DNA of 64,000 nt from Streptomyces griseoviridis (GTDB lineage: Bacteria > Actinomycetota > Actinomycetes > Streptomycetales > Streptomycetaceae). A model generated the notes under the pieces. It ran no database searches, was not told the origin of the DNA, and saw only the letters and a list, made by a program, of their open reading frames with translations. The stretch spans positions 7,193,501-7,257,500 of the forward strand of contig NZ_CP029078.1 in assembly GCF_005222485.1 (NCBI RefSeq), written 5' to 3'. Positions 55,203 to 63,310 of the stretch are shown one piece after another. The position numbers and the translations under genes were made by a program. How positions within the stretch are numbered: position 1 is the first letter of the stretch; each line of letters starts with the position of its first letter.

Positions 55203-56033
55203 TCAGCGGGCGGTGCGCGGGAGCCAGTCGAAGGACTCGGCGCTCGGGCGGTCGCCCGGCTTGTACTCGAGACCCACCCAGCCCTCGTAACCGGCCTTCG
55301 CCAGCCGGTCGAGGAGGTCTTCCAGGGGGAGGGTGCCGGTGCCCGGTGCGCCCCGGCCGGGGTTGTCGGCGATCTGTACGTGGCCGGTCCTGGACGCGTA
55401 GCGCTCGATCACGGCCGGCAGGTCCTCGCCGTTCATGGACAGGTGGTAAAGGTCCATCAGGAAGCGCGCGTTGCCGAGGCCGGACGCCTCGTTGACCCGG
55501 TCGACGACCTCGACGGCGGCCGGCGCCGACACCAGCGGGTAGCGCGGCGACTCCGGCAGGTTGAGCGCCTCGACGAGGAGGACGGCGCCGATCCGGTCGG
55601 CGGCGCGGGCCGCGAGGACCAGGTTGGCCAGCGCCAGCGCGTCCTGCTCGGCCGGGTCCACGCCGTCGACGCGGTTGCCGTACAGCGCGTTGAGGGCCGT
55701 GCAGCCGAGCGAGCGGGCGAAGTCGGCGGCCACGTCGATGTTGGCGCGGAACCGCTCCGACTCCTCGCCCGGGATCGACAGGGCGCCGCGGTCGGGGCCG
55801 GGCAGCCGGCCGGCGTAGAAGTTCAGGCCGGTGAGCTGGACGCCCGCGTCCTCGACGGCCCGCTTCAGGGCGTCGAGCTCGGACCGCTCGGGGGTGGGGG
55901 AGTCGACCCAGGGCCACCACAGCTCGACCGCGGAGAAACCGGCCGCGGCGGCGGCCGCGGGGCGCTCCAGGAGCGGGAGTTCGGTGAAGAGGATCGACAG
56001 GTTGACGTTGAAGCGCTGGTCTGCGAATCCCAT
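55203..56033 (-). CDS. hyi: Hydroxypyruvate isomerase
   Basis: A 276-residue TIM-barrel protein of the xylose-isomerase-like family. FNVNLSILFTELPLLERPAA is the typical Hyi opening; LLVEALN carries a metal-binding glutamate, FLMDLYHLS the aspartate and histidine, and GLEYKPGD the final glutamate. ATG 56033 (MGFADQRF) has GAAGGGA upstream and is preferred over ATG 56084. Hyi interconverts hydroxypyruvate and tartronate semialdehyde beside Gcl and GlxR. Confidence 0.92.
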   Translation of the reverse strand: MGFADQRFNVNLSILFTELPLLERPAAAAAAGFSAVELWWPWVDSPTPERSELDALKRAVEDAGVQLTGLNFYAGRLPGPDRGALSIPGEESERFRANIDVAADFARSLGCTALNALYGNRVDGVDPAEQDALALANLVLAARAADRIGAVLLVEALNLPESPRYPLVSAPAAVEVVDRVNEASGLGNARFLMDLYHLSMNGEDLPAVIERYASRTGHVQIADNPGRGAPGTGTLPLEDLLDRLAKAGYEGWVGLEYKPGDRPSAESFDWLPRTAR

Positions 56034-56078
56034 CGGGGCCGCGCTCCCTTCCGTTGTCGTCGTTCCGCCGTTCGGTAA

Positions 56079-56093
56079 TTCCATATTGCGGAA
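56079..56093. promoter_or_regulatory. hyi-glxR operator candidate TTCC-N7-GGAA
   Basis: TTCCATATTGCGGAA lies 46 bases upstream of the hyi start and matches the gcl site at 51852 in both arms and several core bases. An AT-rich promoter surrounds it, and CGGAAGAT follows at 56111-56118. In S. coelicolor the IclR-type repressor AllR is known to control gcl; whether it binds this palindrome is inference. Confidence 0.7.
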
Positions 56094-56294
56094 GTTTGTT
56101 TCTGCTTAACGGAAGATTGCCGTCGAGAGGGGAGGCTTGTCAAGAGGTCAGGGCCGCTTCGCCCGTCGCTCGCCGCTCCCGTCGGGCGCGCGGCCTTCGG
56201 CTAGAGTCGCTGGGCGCCCCCGGGTGCCGTCCCCGTGTGGCCTCACCGCGGGCGATCCGGGCGGACGCGCAGGCCAGGACCGTTTGGGGGCAGG

Positions 56295-56546
56295 ATGCGA
56301 TTGCGGGTGGAGTTCACCACCGAACCCTTCGACCTCGACGAGGCACCGGCGCACGCGCTGGTCGCCCGCGAGGTCATCGAGTCGGCCGCGCTCGACGCGG
56401 TGGACGTGGGGCCGTTCGGCAACACGGCGGAGGGCGCGGCCGACGCGGTGCTCGGCGCCGTCGACACGCTGCTGCGGCGGAGCCTGGAGGCGGGCGCCAC
56501 CCGGATCTCGCTCCAGGTCAACGTGGTCGGGGAGGACGGCAGGTGA
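56295..56546 (+). CDS. YkoF/MTH1187-like (thiamine-binding fold) small protein
   Basis: An 83-residue protein starting MRLRVEFTTEPF. A strand, a helix (ALVAREVIESAALDAVDVGP), the turn FGNTAEG and a closing helix and strand (ATRISLQVNVVGE) fit the ferredoxin-like MTH1187/YkoF fold, some members of which bind thiamine. Since Gcl needs thiamine diphosphate, the neighbourhood is suggestive. Its stop overlaps the next start (GTGA), so the two are translated together. Confidence 0.55.
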   Translation: MRLRVEFTTEPFDLDEAPAHALVAREVIESAALDAVDVGPFGNTAEGAADAVLGAVDTLLRRSLEAGATRISLQVNVVGEDGR

Positions 56547-56911
56547 CCCGAGCCGGCCACGAGTCCTTCCTCGCCGCGGTGAAACCGCTGGTCGACGCGA
56601 TGGGCGGGGAGATGGTGCCGCCCGGCGAGGCCGGACCCGACGACGTGGTCCTCTCCTGGGAGGGCGCCGAGGCGGTCGCGGTACGGCTGCCGCAGCTCGC
56701 CGACTCCCTCGACCACATCCTGGCCGCCATGGAGCGCGCCCGCGGCAAGCCCCTCGCCGACCTCGACCGCAAGGCCAAGCAGGAGGTCGTCAGGGCGCTG
56801 GAGGCGCGCGGCGCCTTCTCCGTGCGCCACGGAGTGGAAACGGTGGCGAGCGCCCTCGGCGTCAGCCGCTTCACCGTCTACAACTACCTCAACCGCGAGA
56901 AGGGCGTCTGA
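56543..56911 (+). CDS. Helix-turn-helix DNA-binding protein
   Basis: A 122-residue protein from GTG 56543. The C-terminal 60 residues have LADLDRKAKQEVVRALEARG followed by a Fis/PucR-like helix-turn-helix, VETVASALGVSRFTVYNYLN. The N-terminal part has the look of a small sensing or dimerisation domain. It is coupled to the YkoF-like gene and lies between hyi-glxR and the uricase operon, so it is a good candidate regulator of purine or glyoxylate genes. Confidence 0.8.
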   Translation: MTRAGHESFLAAVKPLVDAMGGEMVPPGEAGPDDVVLSWEGAEAVAVRLPQLADSLDHILAAMERARGKPLADLDRKAKQEVVRALEARGAFSVRHGVETVASALGVSRFTVYNYLNREKGV

Positions 56912-57244
56912 GGCAGGACGGGGGCGGACGGGGGCGGGCGGTCGACGCGCGGGAGGCCGGGATTCCGGTCCTGGTCCGCGCTCTGCCGGCGGGTGCGCGG
57001 CAGGGGCCGTTAGCCGGGTTCGCGGGCGGTCCGGGTCGCCGTCGCGGGTGGCCGGAATGTGCGTGCGCGGGCGGGCGGCGTCCGGGTCGGCGGGCGGCCG
57101 GCATCCCGGTCCGAGGAGGGGCGACCGCGGGGTCCGCGGGCCGTCGGGGCAAGGCGCGCGGGCGCTCTGGGCGGGGCGTCCGGCGGGCCTGGGCCCGCTC
57201 CGGTGAACGGCCGTGCCACCTCTCCGAGAGGTAACCAGGAATTT
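56912..57244. other. GC-rich intergenic region upstream of the uricase operon
   Basis: About 330 bases rich in CGGGCGG-like runs, with no recognisable gene. The last part becomes AT-rich and holds the promoter described next. Confidence 0.45.
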
Positions 57245-57285
57245 TCAACAAAGTGTTGACGGCGTGTTTTCGAGGGCGTTAGCTA
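57245..57285 (+). promoter_or_regulatory. Promoter and palindromic operator of the uraD-uraH-uox operon
   Basis: TCAACA-AAG-TGTTGA (57245-57259) is a perfect 6-base palindrome overlapping the -35 box TTGACG (57256-57261). After 18 bases follows TAGCTA (57280-57285), a possible -10 box. The position suits a repressor. It differs from the TTCC-N7-GGAA sites of gcl and hyi. Confidence 0.6.
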
Positions 57286-57333
57286 TCCGCAGCCCGTTCA
57301 GCACGACGGCCGTTCGCGGCCACGGAGGCTCCC

Positions 57334-57843
57334 GTGACGTCGACTTCCACGCCCCCGGGCCTGGCCCGGTTCAACGACCTGGCGGACCACGCGGCCCTCG
57401 CCGTCCTCACCGAGGCGTGCGCCTCCGCCACCTGGGCGAAGCGGCTGCTGGCCGCCCGCCCCTACCCCACCCTCGACGCCCTCCGCACGGAGAGCGACGC
57501 CGCCACCGCCGACCTCACAGCCGACGACCTCGCCGAGGCGATGGCCGGGCACCCGCCCATCGGCCGCCCCAAGCCGGGCGACCCCGCCTCCGCCCGCGAG
57601 CAGCGCGGCATGGCGGGCGCCTCCGAGGCGCTGAAGGCCGAGATGCTCGAACTGAACCTCGCCTACCAGGAGAAGTTCGGCCATGTCTTCCTGATCTGCG
57701 CCACCGGACTGACCGGCGAGCGGATGCGCGACGCGGTCAGGGAACGGATCGGCAACGCGCCGGAGCGAGAACGCGCGATCGTCCGCACCGAGCTGGGCAA
57801 GATCAACCGTATCCGGCTCGCCCGACTCGTCGAAGAGGACTGA
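57334..57843 (+). CDS. uraD: OHCU decarboxylase
   Basis: A 169-residue protein from GTG 57334. RFNDLADHAA and WAKRLLAARPYPTLDAL begin the all-helical fold, AMAGHPPIGRPK has the catalytic histidine in the H-P-x-I-G motif, and YQEKFGHVFLICATG is the second conserved block. The enzyme decarboxylates 2-oxo-4-hydroxy-4-carboxy-5-ureidoimidazoline to S-allantoin, the third step from urate. It is followed 7 bases later by uraH and then uricase. Confidence 0.94.
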   Translation: MTSTSTPPGLARFNDLADHAALAVLTEACASATWAKRLLAARPYPTLDALRTESDAATADLTADDLAEAMAGHPPIGRPKPGDPASAREQRGMAGASEALKAEMLELNLAYQEKFGHVFLICATGLTGERMRDAVRERIGNAPERERAIVRTELGKINRIRLARLVEED

Positions 57844-57850
57844 GACCAGC

Positions 57851-58255
57851 ATGAGCACCAGCACCACGGCCTCGGTGTCCACGCACATCCTGGACACCAG
57901 CGCCGGCCGCCCCGCCGCCGGCGTCACGGTCAGGCTCGCCGCCCGCGGCGGCCCGACCGCCGACTGGCAGGCGCTCGGCGGCTCCGCGACCGACGCGGAC
58001 GGGCGGTGCAAGGACCTGCCGGCGCTGCCGGAGGGAACCACCCGGGTACGGCTCGACTTCGAGGTCGAGGCGTACTTCGGGACAGCAGCCCAGAACCAAG
58101 CCGATGCGCAGCAGGACGCCCCCGCGAATCGGGACAGCGGTGCCGGCGCGTTCTTCCCGGAGGTGGCGATCACCTTCGTCGTGAACCCCGGGGAGCACTA
58201 CCACGTACCGCTGCTGCTCAACCCGTTCGGCTACTCCGTATACCGAGGGAGCTAG
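57851..58255 (+). CDS. uraH: 5-hydroxyisourate hydrolase (transthyretin-like)
   Basis: A 134-residue protein. VSTHILDTSAGRPAAGV is the N-terminal block with the catalytic histidine, FFPEVAITFVV and HYHVPLLLNPFGYSVYRGS the C-terminal ones; the ending Y-R-G-S is the diagnostic tetrapeptide. It hydrolyses 5-hydroxyisourate, made by uricase, to OHCU. It is 34 residues longer in the middle than transthyretin-like minimal forms, with an alanine/glutamine-rich insertion (NQADAQQDAPANRDS). Confidence 0.95.
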   Translation: MSTSTTASVSTHILDTSAGRPAAGVTVRLAARGGPTADWQALGGSATDADGRCKDLPALPEGTTRVRLDFEVEAYFGTAAQNQADAQQDAPANRDSGAGAFFPEVAITFVVNPGEHYHVPLLLNPFGYSVYRGS

Positions 58256-58260
58256 CAGAC

Positions 58261-59247
58261 ATGACCGACGTTGCCCGCCCTGCGCACGCCGACGTCCCGC
58301 ACCCGGCCCGCACCGAACCCGCCCGCCAGGCACGCCTGGTGACGCTGGGTCAGAACCAGTACGGCAAGGCCGAGAACCGCGTCGTCAGGATCACCCGGGA
58401 CGGCGCCACCCACCACATCAAGGACCTGAACGTCTCCGTCGCGCTCTCCGGCGACATGGACGAGGTCCACCTCTCCGGATCCAACGCCAACGTGCTGCCG
58501 ACCGACACCACCAAGAACACGGTGTTCGCGTTCGCCAAGGAGCACGGCGTGGCCTCCGCCGAGCAGTTCGGCATCCACCTGGCCCGGCACTTCGTGACCT
58601 CGCAGGAGTCGATCCACAGCGCTCGCATCCGCGTCGAGGAGTACTCCTGGGAGCGGATCGCCGCCCCCGGCGCCGACGCCCCCGCCGACGCGCCCCGGCA
58701 CTCCTTCGTGCGCAGCGGCCAGGAGACCCGGCTGACCCAGATCACCTACGACGGCACGTCCTGGGAGGTCGTCTCCGGGCTCAAGGACCTCACCGTCCTG
58801 AACTCGACCGACTCCGAGTTCTGGGGCTACGTCAAGGACAAGTACACGACGCTGCCCGAGGCGTACGACCGCATCCTGGCCACCGAGGTCAGCGGCCGGT
58901 GGCGGTTCGCGTGGAGCGACGACGAGCGGGAGATGCCGGACTGGGAGGAGTCCTACCGGCAGGTCCGCGCCCATCTGCTCCAGGCGTTCGCCGAGACGTA
59001 CTCCCTCTCGCTCCAGCAGACCCTGTACGAGATGGGGTCGCGGATCATCGAGCACCGCGCCGAGATCGACGAGGTGCGGTTCTCCCTGCCCAACAAGCAC
59101 CACTTCCTCGTCGACCTGGAGCCCTTCGGGCTGAAGAACGACAACGAGGTCTACCTCGCCGCCGACCGCCCCTACGGCCTGATCGAGGCGACGGTCCTGC
59201 GGGACGGCTGCGAGCCGCGCATCCCGGTGGACCTCAGCAACCTGTAG
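58261..59247 (+). CDS. uox: Urate oxidase (uricase)
   Basis: A 328-residue cofactor-free oxidase. LGQNQYGKAENRVVRI holds the lysine of the catalytic dyad, LPTDTTKNTVFAFA the threonine and the substrate aspartate-threonine loop, and LTVLNSTDSEFWGYVKDKYT, then PNKHHFLVDLEPF, follow in the second T-fold. It oxidises urate to 5-hydroxyisourate with release of hydrogen peroxide. It starts 5 bases after uraH, so all three steps from urate to allantoin are in one operon. Confidence 0.96.
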   Translation: MTDVARPAHADVPHPARTEPARQARLVTLGQNQYGKAENRVVRITRDGATHHIKDLNVSVALSGDMDEVHLSGSNANVLPTDTTKNTVFAFAKEHGVASAEQFGIHLARHFVTSQESIHSARIRVEEYSWERIAAPGADAPADAPRHSFVRSGQETRLTQITYDGTSWEVVSGLKDLTVLNSTDSEFWGYVKDKYTTLPEAYDRILATEVSGRWRFAWSDDEREMPDWEESYRQVRAHLLQAFAETYSLSLQQTLYEMGSRIIEHRAEIDEVRFSLPNKHHFLVDLEPFGLKNDNEVYLAADRPYGLIEATVLRDGCEPRIPVDLSNL

Positions 59248-59264
59248 CAACCGCATCTCGGCAC

Positions 59265-59295
59265 CCGCGGCCGGCGGGGAGACCCCCGGCCGCGG
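59265..59295. terminator. Hairpin after uox
   Basis: CCGCGGCCGG (59265-59274) pairs perfectly with 59286-59295 around 11 bases, 18 bases past the uricase stop. It may end or attenuate transcription before the deaminase gene. Confidence 0.65.
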
Positions 59296-59350
59296 CACTC
59301 AAAACCTCCGGGTCCTGCCGTGCCCTCCACTCCAGCGCAAAGGACGAACC

Positions 59351-60730
59351 ATGGCAGCAGCCCAGCGCATCGTCATCGAGAACGGCGCGATCGCGACCGT
59401 CGACGCCGACGACACCGAGTTCGCCACCGGGCATGTGGTGATCGCGGGCAACCGCATCGAGGCGGTCGGCGCGGGCAGGGCCCCCGAGGGCCTGGAGAAC
59501 GTCGTCCGCCGGATCGACGCCACCGGCCACCTCCTCACCCCCGGCCTGGTCAACACCCACCACCACTTCTACCAGTGGATCACCCGGGGCCTCGCCACCG
59601 ACCACAACCTCTTCGACTGGCTGGTCGCGCTGTATCCGACCTGGGCGCGCATCGACGAACCCATGGTGTACGCCGCCGCGCAGGGCTCGCTCGGCATGAT
59701 GGCCCGCGGCGGCGTCACCACCGCGATGGACCACCACTACGTCTTCCCGAGGGGCTCGGGCGACCTCTCCGGCGCCATCATCCGCGCCGCCCGCGAGACG
59801 GGCGTCCGCTTCACCCTCGCCCGCGGCTCCATGGACCGCAGCGAGAAGGACGGCGGACTGCCCCCCGACTTCGCCGTCGAGACCCTCGAAGGTGCCCTCG
59901 CCGCCACCGAGGCGACCGTCGCCGAACACCACGACGCCTCCTTCGGCGCGATGACCCAGATCGCCGTCGCGCCCTGCTCGCCGTTCTCCGTCTCCACCGA
60001 ACTCCTGCGTGAGGGAGCCCGGTTGGCCCGCCGGCTGGGCGTGCGGCTGCACACCCACGGCTCCGAGACGGTGGAGGAGGAGAAGTTCTGCCACGAACTG
60101 TTCGGCATGGGCCCCACCGACTACTTCGAGTCCACCGGCTGGCTCGGTGACGACGTGTGGATGGCGCACTGCGTCCACATGAACGACTCCGACATCGCCG
60201 CGTTCGCCCGCACCCGCACCGGCGTCGCCCACTGCCCGTCCTCCAACGCCCGCCTCGCGGCCGGTATCGCCCGGGTCCCCGACCTGCTCGCGGCCGGCGT
60301 CCCGGTCGGCCTCGGGGTGGACGGCACCGCCTCGAACGAGTCGGGCGAACTCCACACCGAACTGCGCAACGCGCTCCTCATCAACCGCCTCGGCGCCCAC
60401 CGCGAAGCCGCCCTGACGGCCCGTCAGGCGCTGCGTCTTGGCACCTACGGCGGCGCCCAAGTCCTCGGCCGGGCAGCGGAGATCGGCTCCCTTGAGCCGG
60501 GCAAGCTCGCCGACCTGGTGCTGTGGCGGATGGACACCCTGGCCCACGCCTCCATCGCCGACCCGGTCACCGCGCTGGTCCTCGGCGCGGCGGCCCCGGT
60601 CACCGCGTCGTTCGTCGACGGCCAGCAGATCGTCGAGGACGGACGCCTGACGCACGTCGACGAGGACGCCATTGCCCGCGCCACCCGTGACCAGGCCCGA
60701 CGGCTCGCGACCCTGGCCGCCGGGGGCTGA
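59351..60730 (+). CDS. 8-oxoguanine deaminase-like amidohydrolase
   Basis: A 459-residue metal-dependent amidohydrolase. LVNTHHHFYQW carries the metal histidines, VRLHTHGSETVEEE the third one, VWMAHCVHM the fourth, and LGVDGTASNE the aspartate. Length and motifs fit the 8-oxoguanine deaminase / ATZ-TRZ group; HHHFYQ is typical of the former. 8-Oxoguanine deamination gives urate, the substrate of the preceding operon. Other substrates, such as guanine or isocytosine-like bases, are not excluded. Confidence 0.85.
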   Translation: MAAAQRIVIENGAIATVDADDTEFATGHVVIAGNRIEAVGAGRAPEGLENVVRRIDATGHLLTPGLVNTHHHFYQWITRGLATDHNLFDWLVALYPTWARIDEPMVYAAAQGSLGMMARGGVTTAMDHHYVFPRGSGDLSGAIIRAARETGVRFTLARGSMDRSEKDGGLPPDFAVETLEGALAATEATVAEHHDASFGAMTQIAVAPCSPFSVSTELLREGARLARRLGVRLHTHGSETVEEEKFCHELFGMGPTDYFESTGWLGDDVWMAHCVHMNDSDIAAFARTRTGVAHCPSSNARLAAGIARVPDLLAAGVPVGLGVDGTASNESGELHTELRNALLINRLGAHREAALTARQALRLGTYGGAQVLGRAAEIGSLEPGKLADLVLWRMDTLAHASIADPVTALVLGAAAPVTASFVDGQQIVEDGRLTHVDEDAIARATRDQARRLATLAAGG

Positions 60731-60817
60731 CCCCCGCCGCCGCCCCGCCCCCACCCGGGACGGCGGTGCCGGCACCCGCGCTTCCCTGCCCACGAGCGGC
60801 AGGGCGGACATCCAGCT

Positions 60818-60908
60818 CCGGCCGGGAGGGACGGCTCCCGGCCGGTAGCCGTGGACCCGCGACGGGCCCACGGCGGCCGGCCGGGGCGCGCACCGACGTG
60901 CGCGCCCC
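60818..60908. terminator. Two tandem hairpins after the deaminase gene
   Basis: CCGGCCGGGAG (60818-60828) pairs with 60835-60845, and GGGGCGCGCAC (60883-60893) pairs with 60898-60908 around CGAC. Both are perfect. They separate the deaminase transcript from the permease gene. Confidence 0.7.
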
Positions 60909-61018
60909 GCGACGGTCGACCGTCCCGCTCCACGTACGACCGGTCCCGCACGACCACACGCAACACCTCCAAGAAACCCGCGTCAGAGCCGACGCGTCAC
61001 CCACCCGGAGGAGCCGCT

Positions 61019-62404
61019 GTGACCCCCGACCCGCTAGCCACGACCCACCCGGTCGACGAGAAACTCCCCGCCCTGAAGATGGCGACGACCGGCCTTCAGC
61101 ACGTGGCCGCCATGTACGCGGGGGTCGTCGCGCCGCCCCTGATCGTCGGCGCCGCCATCGGCCTCTCCGCCGCCGACCTCACCTTCCTCACCGGCGCCTG
61201 CCTGTTCACCGCGGGCCTCGCGACCTTCCTCCAGACCATCGGCGTCTGGAAGATCGGCGCCCGGCTGCCGTTCGTGAACGGCGTCACCTTCGCCGGCGTC
61301 GCCCCGATGACCGCCATCGCCGCCTCCACCCACGACAAGTCCGACGCGCTGCCGATCATCTTCGGCGCCGTCATGGTCGCCGGACTCCTCGGCTTCGTCG
61401 CCGCCCCCGTCTTCGGGAAGGCGGTACGTTTCTTCCCGCCGGTCGTCACCGGCTCGGTCATCACCCTGATAGGCGTCTCCCTGCTGCCGGTCGCCTTCGG
61501 CTGGGCCCAGGGCCCGGTCCCGACGGCGCCCGACTACGGCTCGGAGACCAACCTCGGGCTCGCCGCCGCCACCCTCCTCATCGTGCTGCTGCTGCGCCGT
61601 TTCACCCGCGGCTTCGTCAAACAGATCGCCGTGCTGCTCGGCCTCGTCGCGGGCACCGTCGTCGCGATCCCGTTCGGCGTCACGGACTTCGGGCCGGTCG
61701 CGGACGCGGACGTGATCGGCTTCCCCACGCCGTTCCACTTCGGCGCACCGCAGTTCCAGCTCGCCGCGATCGTCTCGCTCTGCGTGGTCATGGTGGTGTC
61801 GATGACCGAATCGACCGCCGACATGCTGGCGTTGGGGGAGATAGTGGAACGCCCCGCCGACGAGCGGACCATCGCGGCCGGGCTGCGCGCCGACACCCTC
61901 GGCTCCGCCCTCAGCCCCCTCTTCAACGGCTTCATGTGCAGCGCGTTCGCCCAGAACATCGGGCTGGTCGCGATGACCCGCGTCCGCAGCCGGTTCGTGG
62001 TCGCGGTCGGCGGCGGGTTCCTGGTGCTGATGGGGCTCTGTCCGGTGGCGGCGTCCCTGATCGCCGTGGTGCCCCGCCCCGTACTGGGCGGCGCCGGGGT
62101 CGTGCTGTTCGGCTCGGTCGCCGCGAGCGGCATCCAGACGCTGGTCAGGGCGGGCCTCGACAAGGACAACAACATCCTGATCGTCGCCGTCTCGCTGGCG
62201 GTCGGCGTCATACCGATCACCGCCCCCGACTTCTACCACGCCTTCCCGCAGACGGCCCGTATCGTCCTCGACTCCGGCATCTCCACCGGCTGTGTGACGG
62301 CCGTCGTCCTCAACCTCGTCTTCAACCACCTGGGCCACCAGCGCGACGCCCAGGACGTGACGCACCCCATGGAGGCGGGGGAGGAGATCGCGGCGGCCCG
62401 CTGA
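61019..62404 (+). CDS. Uracil-xanthine / purine permease (NCS2 family)
   Basis: A 461-residue transporter from GTG 61019, with GGAGGAG 7 bases upstream. About fourteen hydrophobic segments alternate in the 7+7 NCS2 pattern: GLQHVAAMYAGVVAPPLIVG holds the conserved histidine in TM1, and VSMTESTADMLALGEI and NGFMCSAFAQNIGLVAMTRV are the substrate-binding signature helices of TM8 and TM10. It probably imports urate or xanthine by proton symport, feeding the deaminase and uricase next door. Confidence 0.92.
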   Translation: MTPDPLATTHPVDEKLPALKMATTGLQHVAAMYAGVVAPPLIVGAAIGLSAADLTFLTGACLFTAGLATFLQTIGVWKIGARLPFVNGVTFAGVAPMTAIAASTHDKSDALPIIFGAVMVAGLLGFVAAPVFGKAVRFFPPVVTGSVITLIGVSLLPVAFGWAQGPVPTAPDYGSETNLGLAAATLLIVLLLRRFTRGFVKQIAVLLGLVAGTVVAIPFGVTDFGPVADADVIGFPTPFHFGAPQFQLAAIVSLCVVMVVSMTESTADMLALGEIVERPADERTIAAGLRADTLGSALSPLFNGFMCSAFAQNIGLVAMTRVRSRFVVAVGGGFLVLMGLCPVAASLIAVVPRPVLGGAGVVLFGSVAASGIQTLVRAGLDKDNNILIVAVSLAVGVIPITAPDFYHAFPQTARIVLDSGISTGCVTAVVLNLVFNHLGHQRDAQDVTHPMEAGEEIAAAR

Positions 62405-62416
62405 ACGTCCGCTCCC

Positions 62417-63214
62417 TCAGCGCGGTCCCGACGAAGGACAGAGCGCCGCCGTCGGGAGCCTGCCGGTGACGTACGAGCGGGGCGGGACCCCCATCAACGT
62501 ACGGAAATCGGCGCTCAGATGGGCCTGGTCGAAGTAGCCGGTGGCGGCGGCCAGTTCGGCCCACGAGGCGGTCGACGCGCCGTCGAGCACCGCCCGGAGC
62601 CGGGTGATCCGGGCGAAGTGCTTGGGGGACAGGCCGACACCCTCGGCGAAGAGATAGCGCAACTGCCGTTCACTGACGGCGAGTTCCCGCGCCACCTCGC
62701 TCACCCGGCCCGGCGGGTGCCCGGCCCTCACCGACAGCGCGGCCACTCCGGCCCGCAGCAGCTCCGTCCTGGGCCCGTCGCTGTCCGCGGCCAGCCGCTC
62801 GGGCAGCACCTCGGCGAGCCCGGCCACCGCCTCGGCCGGGCCGAGCCGCCCCAGGTCACGGGCGAGCCGGCCGGCCGCGGCCCCCGGAAGATCCGCCAAC
62901 GCCACCGCCCTGCCCGCCAGTTCGACCGCGGACACCCCGAGCAGCGGGCGGACCGTCCCGGGCGTGAGCAGCACCTCCGTACAGCGGACGTGCCGCCCGC
63001 CCCGCCGGTACAGGGCACGGGCGCGCGGCCCGACCACCAGCGTGCCGTGCACCCCGTCAGCCCCGGTGCGCACGATCACCTTCGTCGCCGTCTCCGGCAG
63101 ATGCGCGAACGGCTCCGTCGGCCCGCCGTCCACGGACAGCGCGCCGATCCCGGCCACCCACGGGCGCAGCGCCTCGGGCGTCGGCAGGGCCTGTCGGACC
63201 ACGGTGTTCGGCAC
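62417..63214 (-). CDS. AraC-family transcriptional regulator
   Basis: A protein of about 265 residues. Its C-terminal half is an AraC DNA-binding domain (SEVARELAVSERQLRYLFAE, then WAELAAATGYFDQAHLSADF, RTLMGVPPRSYV). The N-terminal half resembles the DUF6597-like beta domain of Streptomyces AraC proteins (PFAHLPETATKVIVRTGADG). GTG 63214 is used; GTG 63241 is an alternative. It is convergent with the permease and divergent from the NmrA-like gene, which it may control. Confidence 0.82.
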   Translation of the reverse strand: MPNTVVRQALPTPEALRPWVAGIGALSVDGGPTEPFAHLPETATKVIVRTGADGVHGTLVVGPRARALYRRGGRHVRCTEVLLTPGTVRPLLGVSAVELAGRAVALADLPGAAAGRLARDLGRLGPAEAVAGLAEVLPERLAADSDGPRTELLRAGVAALSVRAGHPPGRVSEVARELAVSERQLRYLFAEGVGLSPKHFARITRLRAVLDGASTASWAELAAATGYFDQAHLSADFRTLMGVPPRSYVTGRLPTAALCPSSGPR

Positions 63215-63310
63215 CCCTCCACGGTAAGCGCGCCGCGCCACCGCCCGGCGCCCGGGACCCTGCCGGAATCTCCAAGAGTTCCCGCCCCCGCCCGGCGCAC
63301 CGTGGTGCCC

